Source: Clitopilus passeckerianus (taxonomy: Eukaryota > Basidiomycota > Agaricomycetes > Agaricales > Entolomataceae). From it: 64,000 bases of DNA. The stretch lies in assembly GCA_944990035.1 (NCBI GenBank), contig CALYLX010000147.1:1-64000 (forward strand). Direction: 5' to 3'. The notes under the pieces were generated by a model. The model did not search any database. It was not told where the DNA came from and was given only the letters and a program-made list of their open reading frames with translations. The translations under genes were made by a program, and so were the position numbers. Positions 51,101 through 61,755 of this stretch are shown here, piece after piece (within the stretch, counting starts at the first letter, position 1; the number at the start of each line of letters is the position of its first letter).

Positions 51101-53631
51101 GTCGATGACAGTATAGGCTTGACATCACGACGAAGAGACGGAAACACTTTCTCGAGCTCTGCCTTGTCACCCCGAACATTATCTGTGAAGACCAGTTCAA
51201 TATCATCATGGCCATACTCTCGAAGAGAGTGAGGAATGGTTGCCAATGCCGGCATGAACTGGTTGTGGGCCTTTGTGGGAGTGAGGGTCATGGTTCGAAC
51301 CTCGTTGTACTCATTGATGCCGGTATGTAGAGCACCAAAAACGGGCTCGCCGTTCACCTTCCCGATGTGCTTCGGAACCTGGAAAACAACGAGCACCTTG
51401 ATAAGCACCCATATGATGTGTTGGAGAAAGGTTCATACCTTGAAACTGTGGTCTATCGTCAGTATCCGGCAAGACAGCATTGCCATATGTTGGTCGATCT
51501 CGCATGCATGTCTTTCCATAAATGCATTGTAGAGATCTCCAAAGTAGCGCCCTGAGGGGACGTAACCTGCATACTTAGCACGGTCATTCCACAGCCCAAA
51601 CCGGGGATGCTGCACTAGCAGTCCTCTTATGGACTCAGTTTCCATCCGACTTTTCACGAGCTCGTAGTACAGCAGCTGGAGTTTTTCATGGCGACGAATG
51701 TAGAATGTACGAATCATGGCCGCAAAGGGAGATGGCCCATGACCGCGTTGAAAGCTGGATCGAAGGAGAGCAATCAGGCGGTCGGTAACACCGCAACGAT
51801 GAGTGAGGTAGAATGTGAATTGTGAGGCAACAGCAGGGGAAGGGCATCGAGGAGGGCGGGTGACCAGCTTTGATAAGTCTTCTTGCATTCCGAGCGTCCG
51901 CACTTATATCGGTACCCGATGATATAGATGTTCTGGTCAATGTCAACAATTCTTCGAGGCGAATCCGTCCAGCCGTTGAGCTGCAATGCGACAGGTATGT
52001 GATTCCCAGCTGTTCGCCCAGCTTTGCGACACTCTGGGCACGGGATGCTCTGGTTGTCGACAAAGAAATGCGGAAGCCATACGAACCAGGTAGGTTCATA
52101 GAAGATCTCGGGTTCAATTTGAAAGATGCGTGCGGCCTTGAAGAGCGGATTTTTTGGCCGAATGAAGAACGATCCGTTCTCATAGCAGGATGGCTGCTTG
52201 GAACGGTTCCTGTCGGCCTCCTCACGGAGGTGGGTGCAGATTTCCTTGTATTTGGATTTGAGCCAGTGGGGTAGCGTCGAGTTCGGTTGTTTGCTCGTTG
52301 CGGGAGACATCTCGTCGTCGTCTGGGAGGGTCCCGAAGTTGTCTGCTTCGTCCTCTCTGTCCTCTCCTTCGCCCTGAAAGGCATCCGTGCCACCCACTCC
52401 CAAATCCTGGTCCAACCCACCGTCGAAATCATCGAAATCGTAGAAATCGCAAGTGAGCTCCACCGGCTCCGGTGGAGCTCTAGAAGTTACATCCGGCAGC
52501 GGATGTAACTTCCTCTGGTTTGTTGGAGCTGCTGGTGTTCCTGCTGAGCAACGGTTAGCGTCAAAATCCAAGCAAATAGTGAAATGCAACTCACTGGTGC
52601 CGAAAGCGCGATGCTCGTGCCGTACGTCTTTGTCACGTAGCCTGGGGTCGACTACATTGAGTTCTGGGTAGGAAATAGGTGTTAGCATGCTTATATATCT
52701 TCGATAAAGTGAAATGAACATACCTGGATTGGCCGGCTCTTCTGTGAGATCTCTCCCTTCCATCGTGCTCTTATTGGCAGTTGCCGGCCTCTTTCCTTTC
52801 TCTCCAGTCGTGGTATTTGCTTGGTTTGTTACTAAGATATATTATTAGAATGTAAGAGTGTCAATTTTACCAGAGAACATACATGGTAGTTCAGTAGGTG
52901 TGCCATGGCGTTCACTTGCGGCGACGCTGGTAGCACGCGAATGAGAAGAGAAAAACCCTAGGTTTGTTAGTCAGGGAGGCCTTCGAACATATGTTGAGTG
53001 ATCACATACCTTCGAGCGATATCTGCCTTGTATTTCGAGGCGGATAAATAGCAGGAGATGAGTCGCGAGACTCGCTGCCTGATCCAGTCTGAGCACGAGA
53101 CAAGCGCTTGTCAGGGCGCTTGTCAACGGCCGCGCTTGGTGCATTTGGCAAAGGTTCGGCCACTACAACAGGTGGCGAGGCTGCTGGGGCATGCTGAGCC
53201 AAGGGAGTTGTGCCAGGCTCGTTGTCTGTAGGTGGGATGGATCAGAATCTCGTTTGGTTGCTCTTACACGTGCGTGAACGTACCAGGAGCCGTGATTGGC
53301 TGGCAAGAGGCCTCGACAGCCTTGTTATGGGCGTCTGATTGATGGAAGCAGCTGTCAGCGCTGCGTGGACTGAATAAGGTTGCCAACACTCACCTGGAGC
53401 CGTGCTCGATGCTGCCACCCTGGCCTTTGCAGGTCGGCCAACGGGCCTTCCGGTCGCGGAAGGGGCGCCTTTCCTATTCTTGGTCCCTTTCGGGCGTCCT
53501 GGACCGCGTTTGGTCCTTTCAGTCGCGTCTTGCTCCATAAGAGGACGTGCTGATTGTTGGTTGTCGTGAGCTGGTCGTCGTTGACAGATGGCCGCCTCCT
53601 CATTGCCTAAATTAGTAGTTAGCCGGAACAT
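48102..53631 (-). pseudogene. Transposon gene: AT-hook / zinc-ribbon / RNase H-like recombinase / DEDDy exonuclease protein with three frame breaks
   Basis: Eleven exons (53631-53394, 53334-53284, 53225-53010, 52957-52883, 52831-52724, 52663-52595, 52543-51439, 51378-50877, 50826-49231, 49177-48725, 48656-48102) encode about 1,656 residues if three single-base losses are discounted. They lie in C4 runs at 51836-51839, 50098-50101 and 49578-49581. Domains in order: AT-hooks (GPGRPKG, TGRPVGRPAK); an acidic stretch; a zinc ribbon at about 405-475 (IPCPEC, YKCGRSECKK), resembling fungal DUF6729-type proteins as I recall them; and an RNase H-like core with LTIDHSFK (about 616) and LVFTDNVRGDK (about 686). 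A complete WRN-like DEDDy exonuclease follows: GMDMEW (about 761), VHIKADFTRL (about 822), YASLD (about 904). Then come a helical region with GDIWHLMDQFKISRTHGLR and a C-terminal CLCC-x9-HYC knuckle. Each break could alternatively be hidden by a weak GT-AG intron, so the gene may not be fully dead. Confidence 0.75.
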
Positions 53632-53649
53632 TAATAGTTAGCCGGAACA
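53616..53649. repeat. Direct repeat in right subterminal region
   Basis: TAGTTAGCCGGAACA occurs twice (53616-53630 and 53635-53649) with a 19-bp period, overlapping the start codon of the transposon gene. It could be a transposase-binding subterminal repeat or a promoter element. Confidence 0.6.
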
Positions 53650-53659
53650 CGAGGACTTA

Positions 53660-53705
53660 AAGTTACTCAAAAGAGTAAGTAGACTTAAATTAATAAATTA
53701 AGTCT
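53660..53705. repeat. Palindromic subterminal segment beside the right TIR
   Basis: Two hairpin-capable palindromes lie side by side: TTACTC-aaaa-GAGTAA and AGACTTAA...TTAAGTCT, immediately inside the right inverted repeat. The left end has no clear counterpart apart from a TTAA-rich run at 47840-47857. Confidence 0.6.
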
Positions 53706-53734
53706 CGCGGGCCCCCAGCCATAGTTAAAGTGCC
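53705..53734 (-). repeat. Right terminal inverted repeat
   Basis: Inverted copy of 47799-47828. It retains C and G at the four positions where the left copy has T or A. Confidence 0.9.
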
Positions 53735-53742
53735 CAATACTA
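53735..53742. repeat. Target-site duplication, right copy
   Basis: CAATACTA, identical to 47791-47798. Confidence 0.9.
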
Positions 53743-54179
53743 GATTGACCATCGCGTGATACGATTAGGACTTGCGCGTTCTCTAAAGTCGTATCTGTTA
53801 GCGGCTCCGGTCGATGCATATGATACCTCTGCCTTCACAGGTAATAGCCCAGAATTTGCACATACCGTGATGCTGGTTGGCCGTCTAGATTCAACTCCTT
53901 AGCAGTGAACAAACAGTTCTCCTGCGTTTTGCGAGAGGATATGTCCACTATTTCGCTTGGCTGTACAGTTCCTGGAGCAAAGCAGGATTGCTCGATTTGG
54001 TTTTGTAGAAAACTGAAGGTCTTTTCTCACATTATTACTAGTCAAGTGCAATCCCTGTGGAATATTGGTCCCGATCTCCATAAAAAGGGTTTATTCGGCG
54101 ATTGCCGAGGTTCCCCCAAGCTTTTAAACGAGAACTGGCTTGCTTTTGTCGAGCTCTCAAGACCAGGCGGCTTGCCCTG
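53743..54179. other. Intergenic, promoter side of permease paralogue 2
   Basis: 437 bp between the transposon's right duplication and the next start codon. No gene seen. Before the insertion the two permease genes would have been about 0.57 kb apart. Confidence 0.6.
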
Positions 54180-55966
54180 ATGTCCATTTACGTTCCATTA
54201 ACGATTGACCCACTTCCGTTCGTTCCCCTTCTTGCCTTCATTTTATCGTTATTCTTCGCGTTTCACCCGTGCACCTTTTATATTCGACTACCTAAAGTCG
54301 GGGCAATCGAGATTGTCGTCAACCACATCACCATTTCACTAATAGCAGTTGTCACCCTCGCGGTAACCCAGCATATTGGCATTTCTCAGATTCACTCTGC
54401 AGTTCTTGGGAAAGGTGGGCTGATATGATCCTATCGTCTCCAATCCATCCCTACTGAATACACGAATCGTTCACAGACAACGATTCATGGACGCTTTTCG
54501 CCATCCTAACCACCTTCGCTTCGTTCGCCTATCTGTTCATCTCTGTTACCTACGGCGGTGCCCGCACTGACGCTCAAGACGTAATACACCGTGCTGTCAA
54601 TGGAATCAGCAAACCAGCCTCCCTTTTCGTGATATCCAGCCTAATGCTTGGAGGTGAAGTCGTCATCACGACCGACGGACCACCCTTCCTCGGAGAACGG
54701 CCTCCACCACCATCTCGGACACTTCCTACACTCCTGGCTGGTACCGCGGCCAGTATAGCCTTAGTGGTCCCCAGCCTCGCAAACCTTCTCATTTGCAATG
54801 AGCTTCGTGTGCCCTACACGACATTTGCTGGGCTAATTCTTGCTCCCTCACTTGGACTTGCGGCAACCTCCATTATTCACTTCCTTATTTTCAGTCGTCA
54901 AGATGAAAGCTGCTCTGCACCCTCATCCTCGCACCATTCGACGGTGATGACGTTCTCACAATACAAGCATGGGCGATCTGAACGACCCAGTCAATTGGCT
55001 CTGGTGGCGGTTCCCAAGGCACCGACCGGCGATCAAAGCCCGGCCGGCGTTCAAGTTTACATTGGGACCATTCTACTCAGTATTGCCTTTACCACATTCG
55101 CATCCTCCTTCAACAACAGCCAGAACGCTCGGCCATGGAGGTTGCTTCTCCTGGCTGTCACAGCGAAATTTTTTGTCGATGCCGGGCACGACTACTATCT
55201 CTCCAGAGTGGAACGGCCCGGCCAATGGGACAAACTACAAGGACTCAATACTACCTCCTCTGAGTCCAACTCGGAGGAATGCGATATCGACCCACCACGT
55301 CCAGCTCTTGGTGTTGAGAATTGGAGCAGACCTGCACTCGAGGATGAACATGGTCCTGCCACTGCAAGTGGCGAGGCTACTGATGATTCAATACGACCCT
55401 TTCCACCCTATCCCAATCCTCCTTCTAGCCCTTCAAGTTCGGCCGGCTTCGTGGAACGTTTTCCAACTATTACTTCTATCGTCTCTAGACTACCCCTCAC
55501 GCTCATTCCTCTCACGATTTCACAATCTATTCTCGTCGAAGCTCTCTCATGTAGCGGATGGATCACGTACTTCTCTTCCTCACTTCTTCAAGCGACTAAG
55601 AACGGCCTCGGAATATATTCCATGATATGGCTCACTGGCATATCATCTGTTGCCATATCTAACATGGCCGGGACGAATATCGGCATCACTATTCTCCTCA
55701 TTAAAACCATCGACAACGCTGGTCTACCAATCAAGATGCAACGAGCCGCGACGATAGCTCTTGCTGTGGCTAGCGGCGTCAGCGCCGTTCATGGCTCTTC
55801 CCCGTCGAACCATTCTGGTATGCTGATTGAATCGGCATCGGGCGCTTTCAATCCACCTCTGAAGCGGCGAGGTGCCTTCACCATGCAGAGTATCATGTCG
55901 ATGACTGTAATGACAATTGTTTGCTTGACCATTGTCAGTGCCGAGATGATGATTTTATATGATTAG
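54180..55966 (+). CDS. ArsB/NhaD-type permease, diverged paralogue 2
   Basis: Two exons (54180-54414, 54477-55966) give 574 residues with an uninterrupted frame. The single intron is at the same place as in paralogue 1, right after the first three hydrophobic helices, and the two proteins align along their length (FYIRLPKVG, LSLFF, NMAGTNIGITILLIKTI, TIVSAEMMILYD). Key half-site motifs have changed: where paralogue 1 has FVGNPTNVVICEGFRV this copy has VVPSLANLLICNELRV, and the second VASNIGAVSFTFSASLAG has become VASGVSAVHGSSPSNHSG. The first-half GNDP region and the helix around LDHTGILE are also unrecognisable. It is either a copy adapted to another role or a decaying gene that still has an open frame. 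Confidence 0.75.
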
Positions 55967-56520
55967 TGTTCAATGATTCATTCCCTTTGATTATTATTCT
56001 TACATTTATAGATAATGTATCGCTTGCGGCAGGTTCCCTCTTTTCCTTTTATCCCCACGATGTTGTTTGTATCCCCCACAGTTCACAAAACATAATAAGT
56101 CCCCTTTTAGTGTTACATAGGTTACTGTATACTCCATCCAACGCGCAATTAATAAAGGTTTTGTTTACTATCCATTTTTTGTGGCCCATGGTTTCTACGT
56201 GTTTCAAGGCGCGAACCTATTAGTATCAAGTGAGTTGCCTCATTCCCGAATTCCCCATGTACATCCAGCACCCAAATTTTCAGAGTGGTGTGAGAGTGAG
56301 GGTGGTGGTGGTTAATGAAAATGCTGTGAGTCGAACTGGGTAATGTATTGATCAGTGGCGATGACAATTACAGTCAAGCTGTAAGGATCCAGTGCACTAC
56401 TCCGAGTGGGCCACACCTGTCACGACCATCCCGACTCCGCGCTCCCGATTCCCGAATATACGAATATACGAGCAATCCGATAACTTATAACCCTGTAATG
56501 GTGTTGTCTGGTACAACGTT
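55967..56520. other. Intergenic, no gene seen
   Basis: 554 bp between the permease paralogue and the first NACHT gene. AT-rich first half. No recognisable coding sequence; it should contain the NACHT gene promoter. Confidence 0.6.
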
Positions 56521-58412
56521 ATGAGCCATCAGAAATTGTTATCCGAGTCAGAGAAGACTGCCAGCGTTCTGGCAACCAGAACTCCTGGTTCCTTTCAGCA
56601 GGACAGGCTAGGGACCGAGGCAGGCAAGCACCATTGTGTCCCTGCTATTTCTCCTATGGGCTTAACTGCCTACGCAGATATAAAAGCTGCAAAGAAACAG
56701 CTTCGGTATCATGTCGCTTTCAATGCTCGTCATGACCCCGGGCCCCATACACATGATGCTGCTCCGAGATGTCATCCTAGGACACGCATCGCCGTCCTTG
56801 AAGACATAGAACAATGGTCTTGCGGAACCGACGAATCTAAACGCATTCTTTGGTTGAATGGTACCGTTGGAACCGGAAAATCAACCATTGTTCGAACCCT
56901 CTTGGACCGATGGGAAACCTCAGGGCGTCCCGTGGCCTCTTTCTTCTGTTCACCAACGACTTCAGTCTTCAATTCGTTCTCGGCGACTATTGCCTATCAG
57001 GCTACTCAGACAGCAGCAGCCTGGAGGAACATTGGACTCGCGACGTCCGGAGATCCCAGTCTCTTTGAAAAGCCCTTGAATTGCCAATTCCAGAGACTGG
57101 TCATCCCAGCTGTTTCGCACATACGCGGTGGAAACGCTCAGAAGGGACCATTTCTGGTCGTCATTGACGGGGTTGATCAATACACTGATGATGAAGTCCA
57201 GCATTTGCAGCTTCTCGAAGAGATAGCGCTCATTTCCCGGACCTACCCATTCCTTCGCTTTCTCATCACTAGCCGGTCAGAATCGCGGATCCGAGCGGCC
57301 TTTGAAGACACAAAACTCACTTCAATAACGAACAAGATCACCCTGGACCCATGCCTCATCATGCAGGAGGCTGATATCCAGCTTTTCCTGCGATGGAAGT
57401 TCCAGGAAATCAGGCATGCTTACCATATAGATGCGTCCTGGCCAACGAATGACCTCCTCTCTTGTCTGGTGCATATGTCACAAGGATCATTTCTCCATGT
57501 TGCGACTGCCATGCGGTTCATCGGCTCCTCTGCGGACCCTCAACACAACCTTGAGGATATCATACGGAGTACTAGTCCTGCCAGTCAAACCAACTCCCCA
57601 CCAGACCCATTAGACGCATTGTACATGTACATTCTACGAGCACTTCCTGAACAATCATTCCCCATTGCATTTTCCACTCTTGAACTTATGTGCGCCGATC
57701 CAGGACAGCACGAAAAGGCGTTTATCAAGATGTTTCCCGGCTTCAGATATCAATCACCGAAATACGTCGAGCAGTTATTCCACCTTGCCTCCGCCGACCT
57801 AATTAGCCATCTGAAGCCTTTGGCGGCAGTTTTGCGAGTGCCCGCTCTGGAAGAGGCAGGAAAACTCCCCATCTCTCTCTGCCACCCCTCTTTTCAAGAC
57901 TTCCTGCTTGATCATTCTCGTTCCGGCTCATTCTTCATTGACAAAGCGCAGGCTCATATACACCTCCAAATCAACCTTATGGAGCACACTTTCATCATCC
58001 TCTCGACCTCACCAGCTGATTACAGCTATGACGAAAAGGCTGTCGTCCGTGCGTTCCTAAGAGGACTGTCGAACCCGGTGTGCCCAGTGTCAAAAGCATT
58101 AAAAGATGGGATCGTGGCACTCATGAGTAACAACGGTGACGAATACTTCAAGTACCTCACCGATGTAAGATTGAGCCGCCTCGGCTCTGGCCGTCGACTT
58201 CGGTTTGACGAGTTAATAACTCCAAAGGAAGAGCTTGAAGTTTTACGATATTTACAGGTTTGTCCCTTCCTTGTACGTTAGTTTCAAACACATGTTGACG
58301 AAATTCTTAGCGGTGTAATACCAAAGAAATTGAACCGTCATCCTGGCGGCGATGGTTAGCTGCCCTGAGCCTACAACCCCAAATCGCCCTCCTAAGTTCC
58401 GCCTTTGGTTGA
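56521..58412 (+). CDS. NACHT-domain STAND NTPase 1
   Basis: Two exons (56521-58257, 58311-58412; 53-nt intron) give 612 residues. The NACHT domain has Walker A GTVGTGKST at about residues 114-122 and the hydrophobic strand plus Walker B FLVVIDGVDQ at about 211-220. The sensor arginine motif FLITSR follows. The N-terminal 80 residues show no known effector domain, and no WD40, ankyrin or TPR repeats follow the helical region. The short last exon encodes a tail with WRRWLAALSL and PQIALL, also found in the two neighbours. NACHT proteins in fungi act as NLR-like switches in heterokaryon incompatibility and defence; that role here is inferred from family only. Odd: Walker B ends DGVDQ instead of the usual DGLDE. 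Confidence 0.88.
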
Positions 58413-59205
58413 AAACCCCCAATGTACGACATGTATGTGCCAGCTCGGTTTCAACAAGTAACCTTTGATCAGGATGAGACTTTCCATGAGTCTTTTATAA
58501 TCTACTGCGAACCCTTTTCTCTTGAAATGGCCGAGCCCAGTCAATGATAGCATTTAGATTGTAAAATATGTCGGCATAAAAATTGTAATATTCAGGCAGA
58601 CAATGCCACTCAATGTGGGGCTCATCATTAAAATGCCTTTTCAGACGTCCAAGAACAACCCTAGCATATGTATAGTTGTGCCGATGGCTGGGGTGTAAAT
58701 TGGAGTTAGATAGGCTTTTCTTTGCTATCGGAGTAAAAATCGGAGTTTGGGGTTATCGCACATTGCGCCTTTCGGGACTCGCATCCTGCCATCGAATCAG
58801 AGCTTGCGCTGTGCCTTCCGAGTTTTCTGGCCACCACTGTTCTGTCTACGACCACAGACGCTAATGTGTTTATGGCCCACAGAATCTACACCGGTAATCA
58901 ATACAAATCTAAGGCAACACTTTGATAAAAACAACAGATCATGAGGCAATTCCAGCTCGACGTATAGGCATGGAGTCCATTCAGATTTTCCGGCAGTTGG
59001 ACCCATGGCATGGCTTGCAAAATTATACATCTGATCTATTGTACATTTCTTCGCTATCCTTCGTCCAGGCAAACCCCTCGAACAAAGGCCTACACCTCCA
59101 ACACCCGCCCTCCGGGACCGTGACCTGCGCAAGGAGCGTCTTCAATGGGTTATCAATGCCCCTCCAAAAGTGCCAAGCTGGATTCTATTCTTCGTTCACC
59201 ACCCA
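58413..59205. other. Convergent intergenic between NACHT 1 and 2
   Basis: 793 bp holding both 3' UTRs. No gene or NACHT remnant was recognised. Confidence 0.55.
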
Positions 59206-61101
59206 TCATCCGAATTTGGTGGCCAGAAGAGTGATTTGGGGCTTCAGATGAACAAAATTTCTCCCGCGTCGCACCTGTGACGGCTCTATTTCCGGGATGT
59301 TGCAGCGCTATGCCAAACCGTTAGCGATACATGCTTACTACCGCCACATGGAATCTAGCCAAACCTCTAAATATCGAAGAACACTTAACTCCTCGCCGGG
59401 TTTGATGAGCTCGGAAAATTTGAACCTTCGGTCTAAACTTCCAATGTCGAGATCTATGCTTCGTAGGTAGGTTGAATAGACTTGGTTGTCGTTGCTCATG
59501 AGAGCTTCCAAACCTTGCTTTAGCGCCTTGGAAGGCAAGCAAAGTTCACCAGAAAGGCCTTTCAAAAACAATCGGACCCCTGCACGCTGGTCATACTCCT
59601 TGGCCTGTTCGGAATTCGAGAGTATGATGAAAACATGCTTCATCAAAATAAGTTGCCGATGAAGGTGGGCTTGGATTTTGTCAATAAAGAAGGGGCCTGA
59701 ACGATTCGCATCGACCAAAAATTCGCTAAATGACGCATGCATGAAACGAATGGATACGGTATCCCAATTTTCGACGGGAGGGACTTCGAGGATTGAATGG
59801 AGGTCGAGGAGATGCATGTAGATGCCAGAGGGTATGAAAAGTAATTTTTCGAGAAATCTTGGAGATTGAGCACGGATTCCAAGGAACATCCTGCCGTATG
59901 ACCCTTTCTGTTTCCCCCATTCGTGGCATAGAGGCTCGAAAATGCTGAAGACGATAGCGCGGGACTCTACTGAAACAGAGTCCAGAATGCGGGTGTAAAG
60001 CCTATCAAGCGGTTCGAATGGGTTGCCTCCTTGAGCCGTGGGGCTCGCCACCCCACACACAATGTTCAGGCTGTGCCTCGGATCTGCACGGCGGTTGTCG
60101 ATGAAGCGGATAACGGTTGCAGGGTAGATGAAGTGTCCCGAGGATTTACGAATCAACGCCAGGATCGTTTCCTCAGGTGGCCAGGGCACTTCATTCAAAC
60201 GGTGTTTCTGCTTAATAGCCTTGAAGCTGTCCCGTAGGAAGCGATCAATATCACCGTCTGGGTTGAGGGTGCTATCCAAAGTGATTTCAATAGACATGGA
60301 AAGAAGGGGGTCGCCTTCAAAGCTCTCCGTGATATGCCACTCTTTCCTGGATGTTACGAGAAACCGGATGGATCTGATCTCCTTGGCCGCAATGGTTAGT
60401 GCGTCAAGAATAGCCTGTTGCTCCTTCTCTTGGCACGCTCGATCCCGGATATGGCTGAAAGAACATTCATCCAACCCATCGATGATTATCACGACTGGCA
60501 TCCTATGACCGCCGCTGATTTCGGATAATGGTGTGATGATGAGGGAACGAAATTGGTCCTGTATCGACTTTTGGAAGAAGATGGGGTCTTTAGTAATTGC
60601 GCTTGCGATGAGACGCCTGGTGGACGGTATATTTTGGACAATCTGGTACGCAAGCGTTGGTGCAAAACCTCCTTGATCTTCTTGAAAAGGCGCCGTCACG
60701 GAGAAAAAGACAGAGGCTGCGAGCTTGATATACCCCCCGCTGTCCCATTTCTTGGCCAGTGTACGAGCAATAGCCGACTTTCCGGCCCCAGCTGCACCAT
60801 TGAGCCATAGGATCGGTTGTGCCTGCCTGTCTCGAACCCACCGCTCCACCCTTTCTATGACTTGTAGACGCGTATCTGGGTGGCATTTTGGCAAATCGAA
60901 TTGTCCTTTGGTCTCGCAGAGCGCATCACACGCGACATGCTCGCCAAGGCACTTGATCGCATTGTCCTCTGCAAATGGGGGAGGGAAATCAGCTGGAGGT
61001 CCAAATGACCTGAATCCATGCCCACCTGCACCAGATTCTCTAGATTCAATGAGAGTACACCCAAATAACTCAACATGCTTGGATCTCTCGAAGTACGGCA
61101 T
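59206..61101 (-). CDS. NACHT-domain STAND NTPase 2
   Basis: Two exons (61101-59365, 59307-59206; 57-nt intron) give 612 residues, exactly the same exon lengths (1,737 and 102 nt) as NACHT 1. Walker A is GAAGAGKSA at about residues 102-110, Walker B VVIIIDGLDEC at about 203-212, and sensor motif FLVTSR. The Cys-His stretch LPKCHPDTRLQVIERVERW precedes the NACHT core, as in the neighbours. The C-terminal helical region ends EELSVLRYLE, followed by the separate exon with PQITLL. The last exon keeps the neighbours' length but its WRRWL segment has changed to VRRGRN. No recognisable N-terminal effector or C-terminal repeat domain. Confidence 0.88.
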
Positions 61102-61755
61102 ATCGATACGGTGGTGATGCAGAGATAAAGGAAATTAGCGCCATAGATGTCTTCTCGTAAAGTGGAGACTACTTGACTTGATGCATGTGATGGCAGACGT
61201 GAACGGTCGTACACTTGACCTGAATGAACCGTCCCACAGGCCATCTCAGGCTGGAAGGTTCTCGAGCAATATTCTATCGGTTTCCAAAGGCTAACTTTCC
61301 GAGCAATTGTCAACCATGAACGTTGCTCTCATAACGTTCTTTAGAAGGGAAGTTAACAGAGGGGAATTTTGAGTTTGATGTGGCTTTGAAATGGCATGCC
61401 TGGAGATCCTCTGACCAGAAAACGTGGTGGGACTGCCTTTTTAGTTGATCTCCCACTTTGATGCAGGAAGGTTGGAGTGCTTAGCTCGCACGACGGCCTG
61501 TGAGTGTAATAGAAGTAAATCAGAGGTCATGAAACATGCAGAAACCGGACATTATCCTCACAGTTTCTCTACTCACCGATGTTCCTGCTGTCGCAACTCT
61601 AACATGACTGGTACATCGTATTTTAATTCTGAACCGACAATCAAATAGTGTATACAGGCACCGGAACGAAAGCAGGTGTGCCATTAAGGCAATGCGAATG
61701 CCTCCCAAGGCTCGAAATTATAGCAATAGACAGCAATATGGACACAGAGCGTGAT
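61102..61755. other. Intergenic between NACHT 2 and 3
   Basis: 654 bp. It should contain the promoter of NACHT 2 and the 3' UTR of NACHT 3. No gene seen. Confidence 0.55.

Larger units (their letters stand above)
47799..53734. mobile_element. DNA transposon with 30-bp TIRs, 8-bp TSD and a single recombinase/exonuclease gene
   Basis: The element is 5,936 bp. Its ends are inverted copies: the first 14 bases (GGCACTTTAACTAT) match perfectly and 26 of 30 match overall; all four mismatches are transitions, with the left copy carrying A or T. Perfect 8-bp CAATACTA duplications flank it. One eleven-exon gene on the minus strand fills it, leaving about 100 bp at the right end and 300 bp at the left. 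An 8-bp duplication is shared by hAT, P, Mutator-like, Zisupton and other groups. However, the terminal sequence and the encoded protein (AT-hooks, zinc ribbon, RNase H-like core, DEDDy exonuclease, zinc knuckle) do not match any superfamily I can name. It inserted between two tandem permease paralogues. Near-identical ends and the exact duplication suggest a fairly recent insertion. Confidence 0.88.

Noticed and set aside
49578..51839. Programmed ribosomal frameshifting to join the transposon gene frames
   Set aside because: The required shift is -1 at CTT CCC C, TTA CCC C and GTC CCC G. None is a tandem slippery heptamer, and a C4 run favours +1 slippage instead.
47799..53734. Assignment to hAT, KDZ (Zisupton/Dileera/Kyakuja) or Plavaka/CACTA elements
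   Set aside because: The 8-bp duplication is compatible with several of these, but the ends do not start CAGG or CACTA and I could not see their signature transposase motifs.
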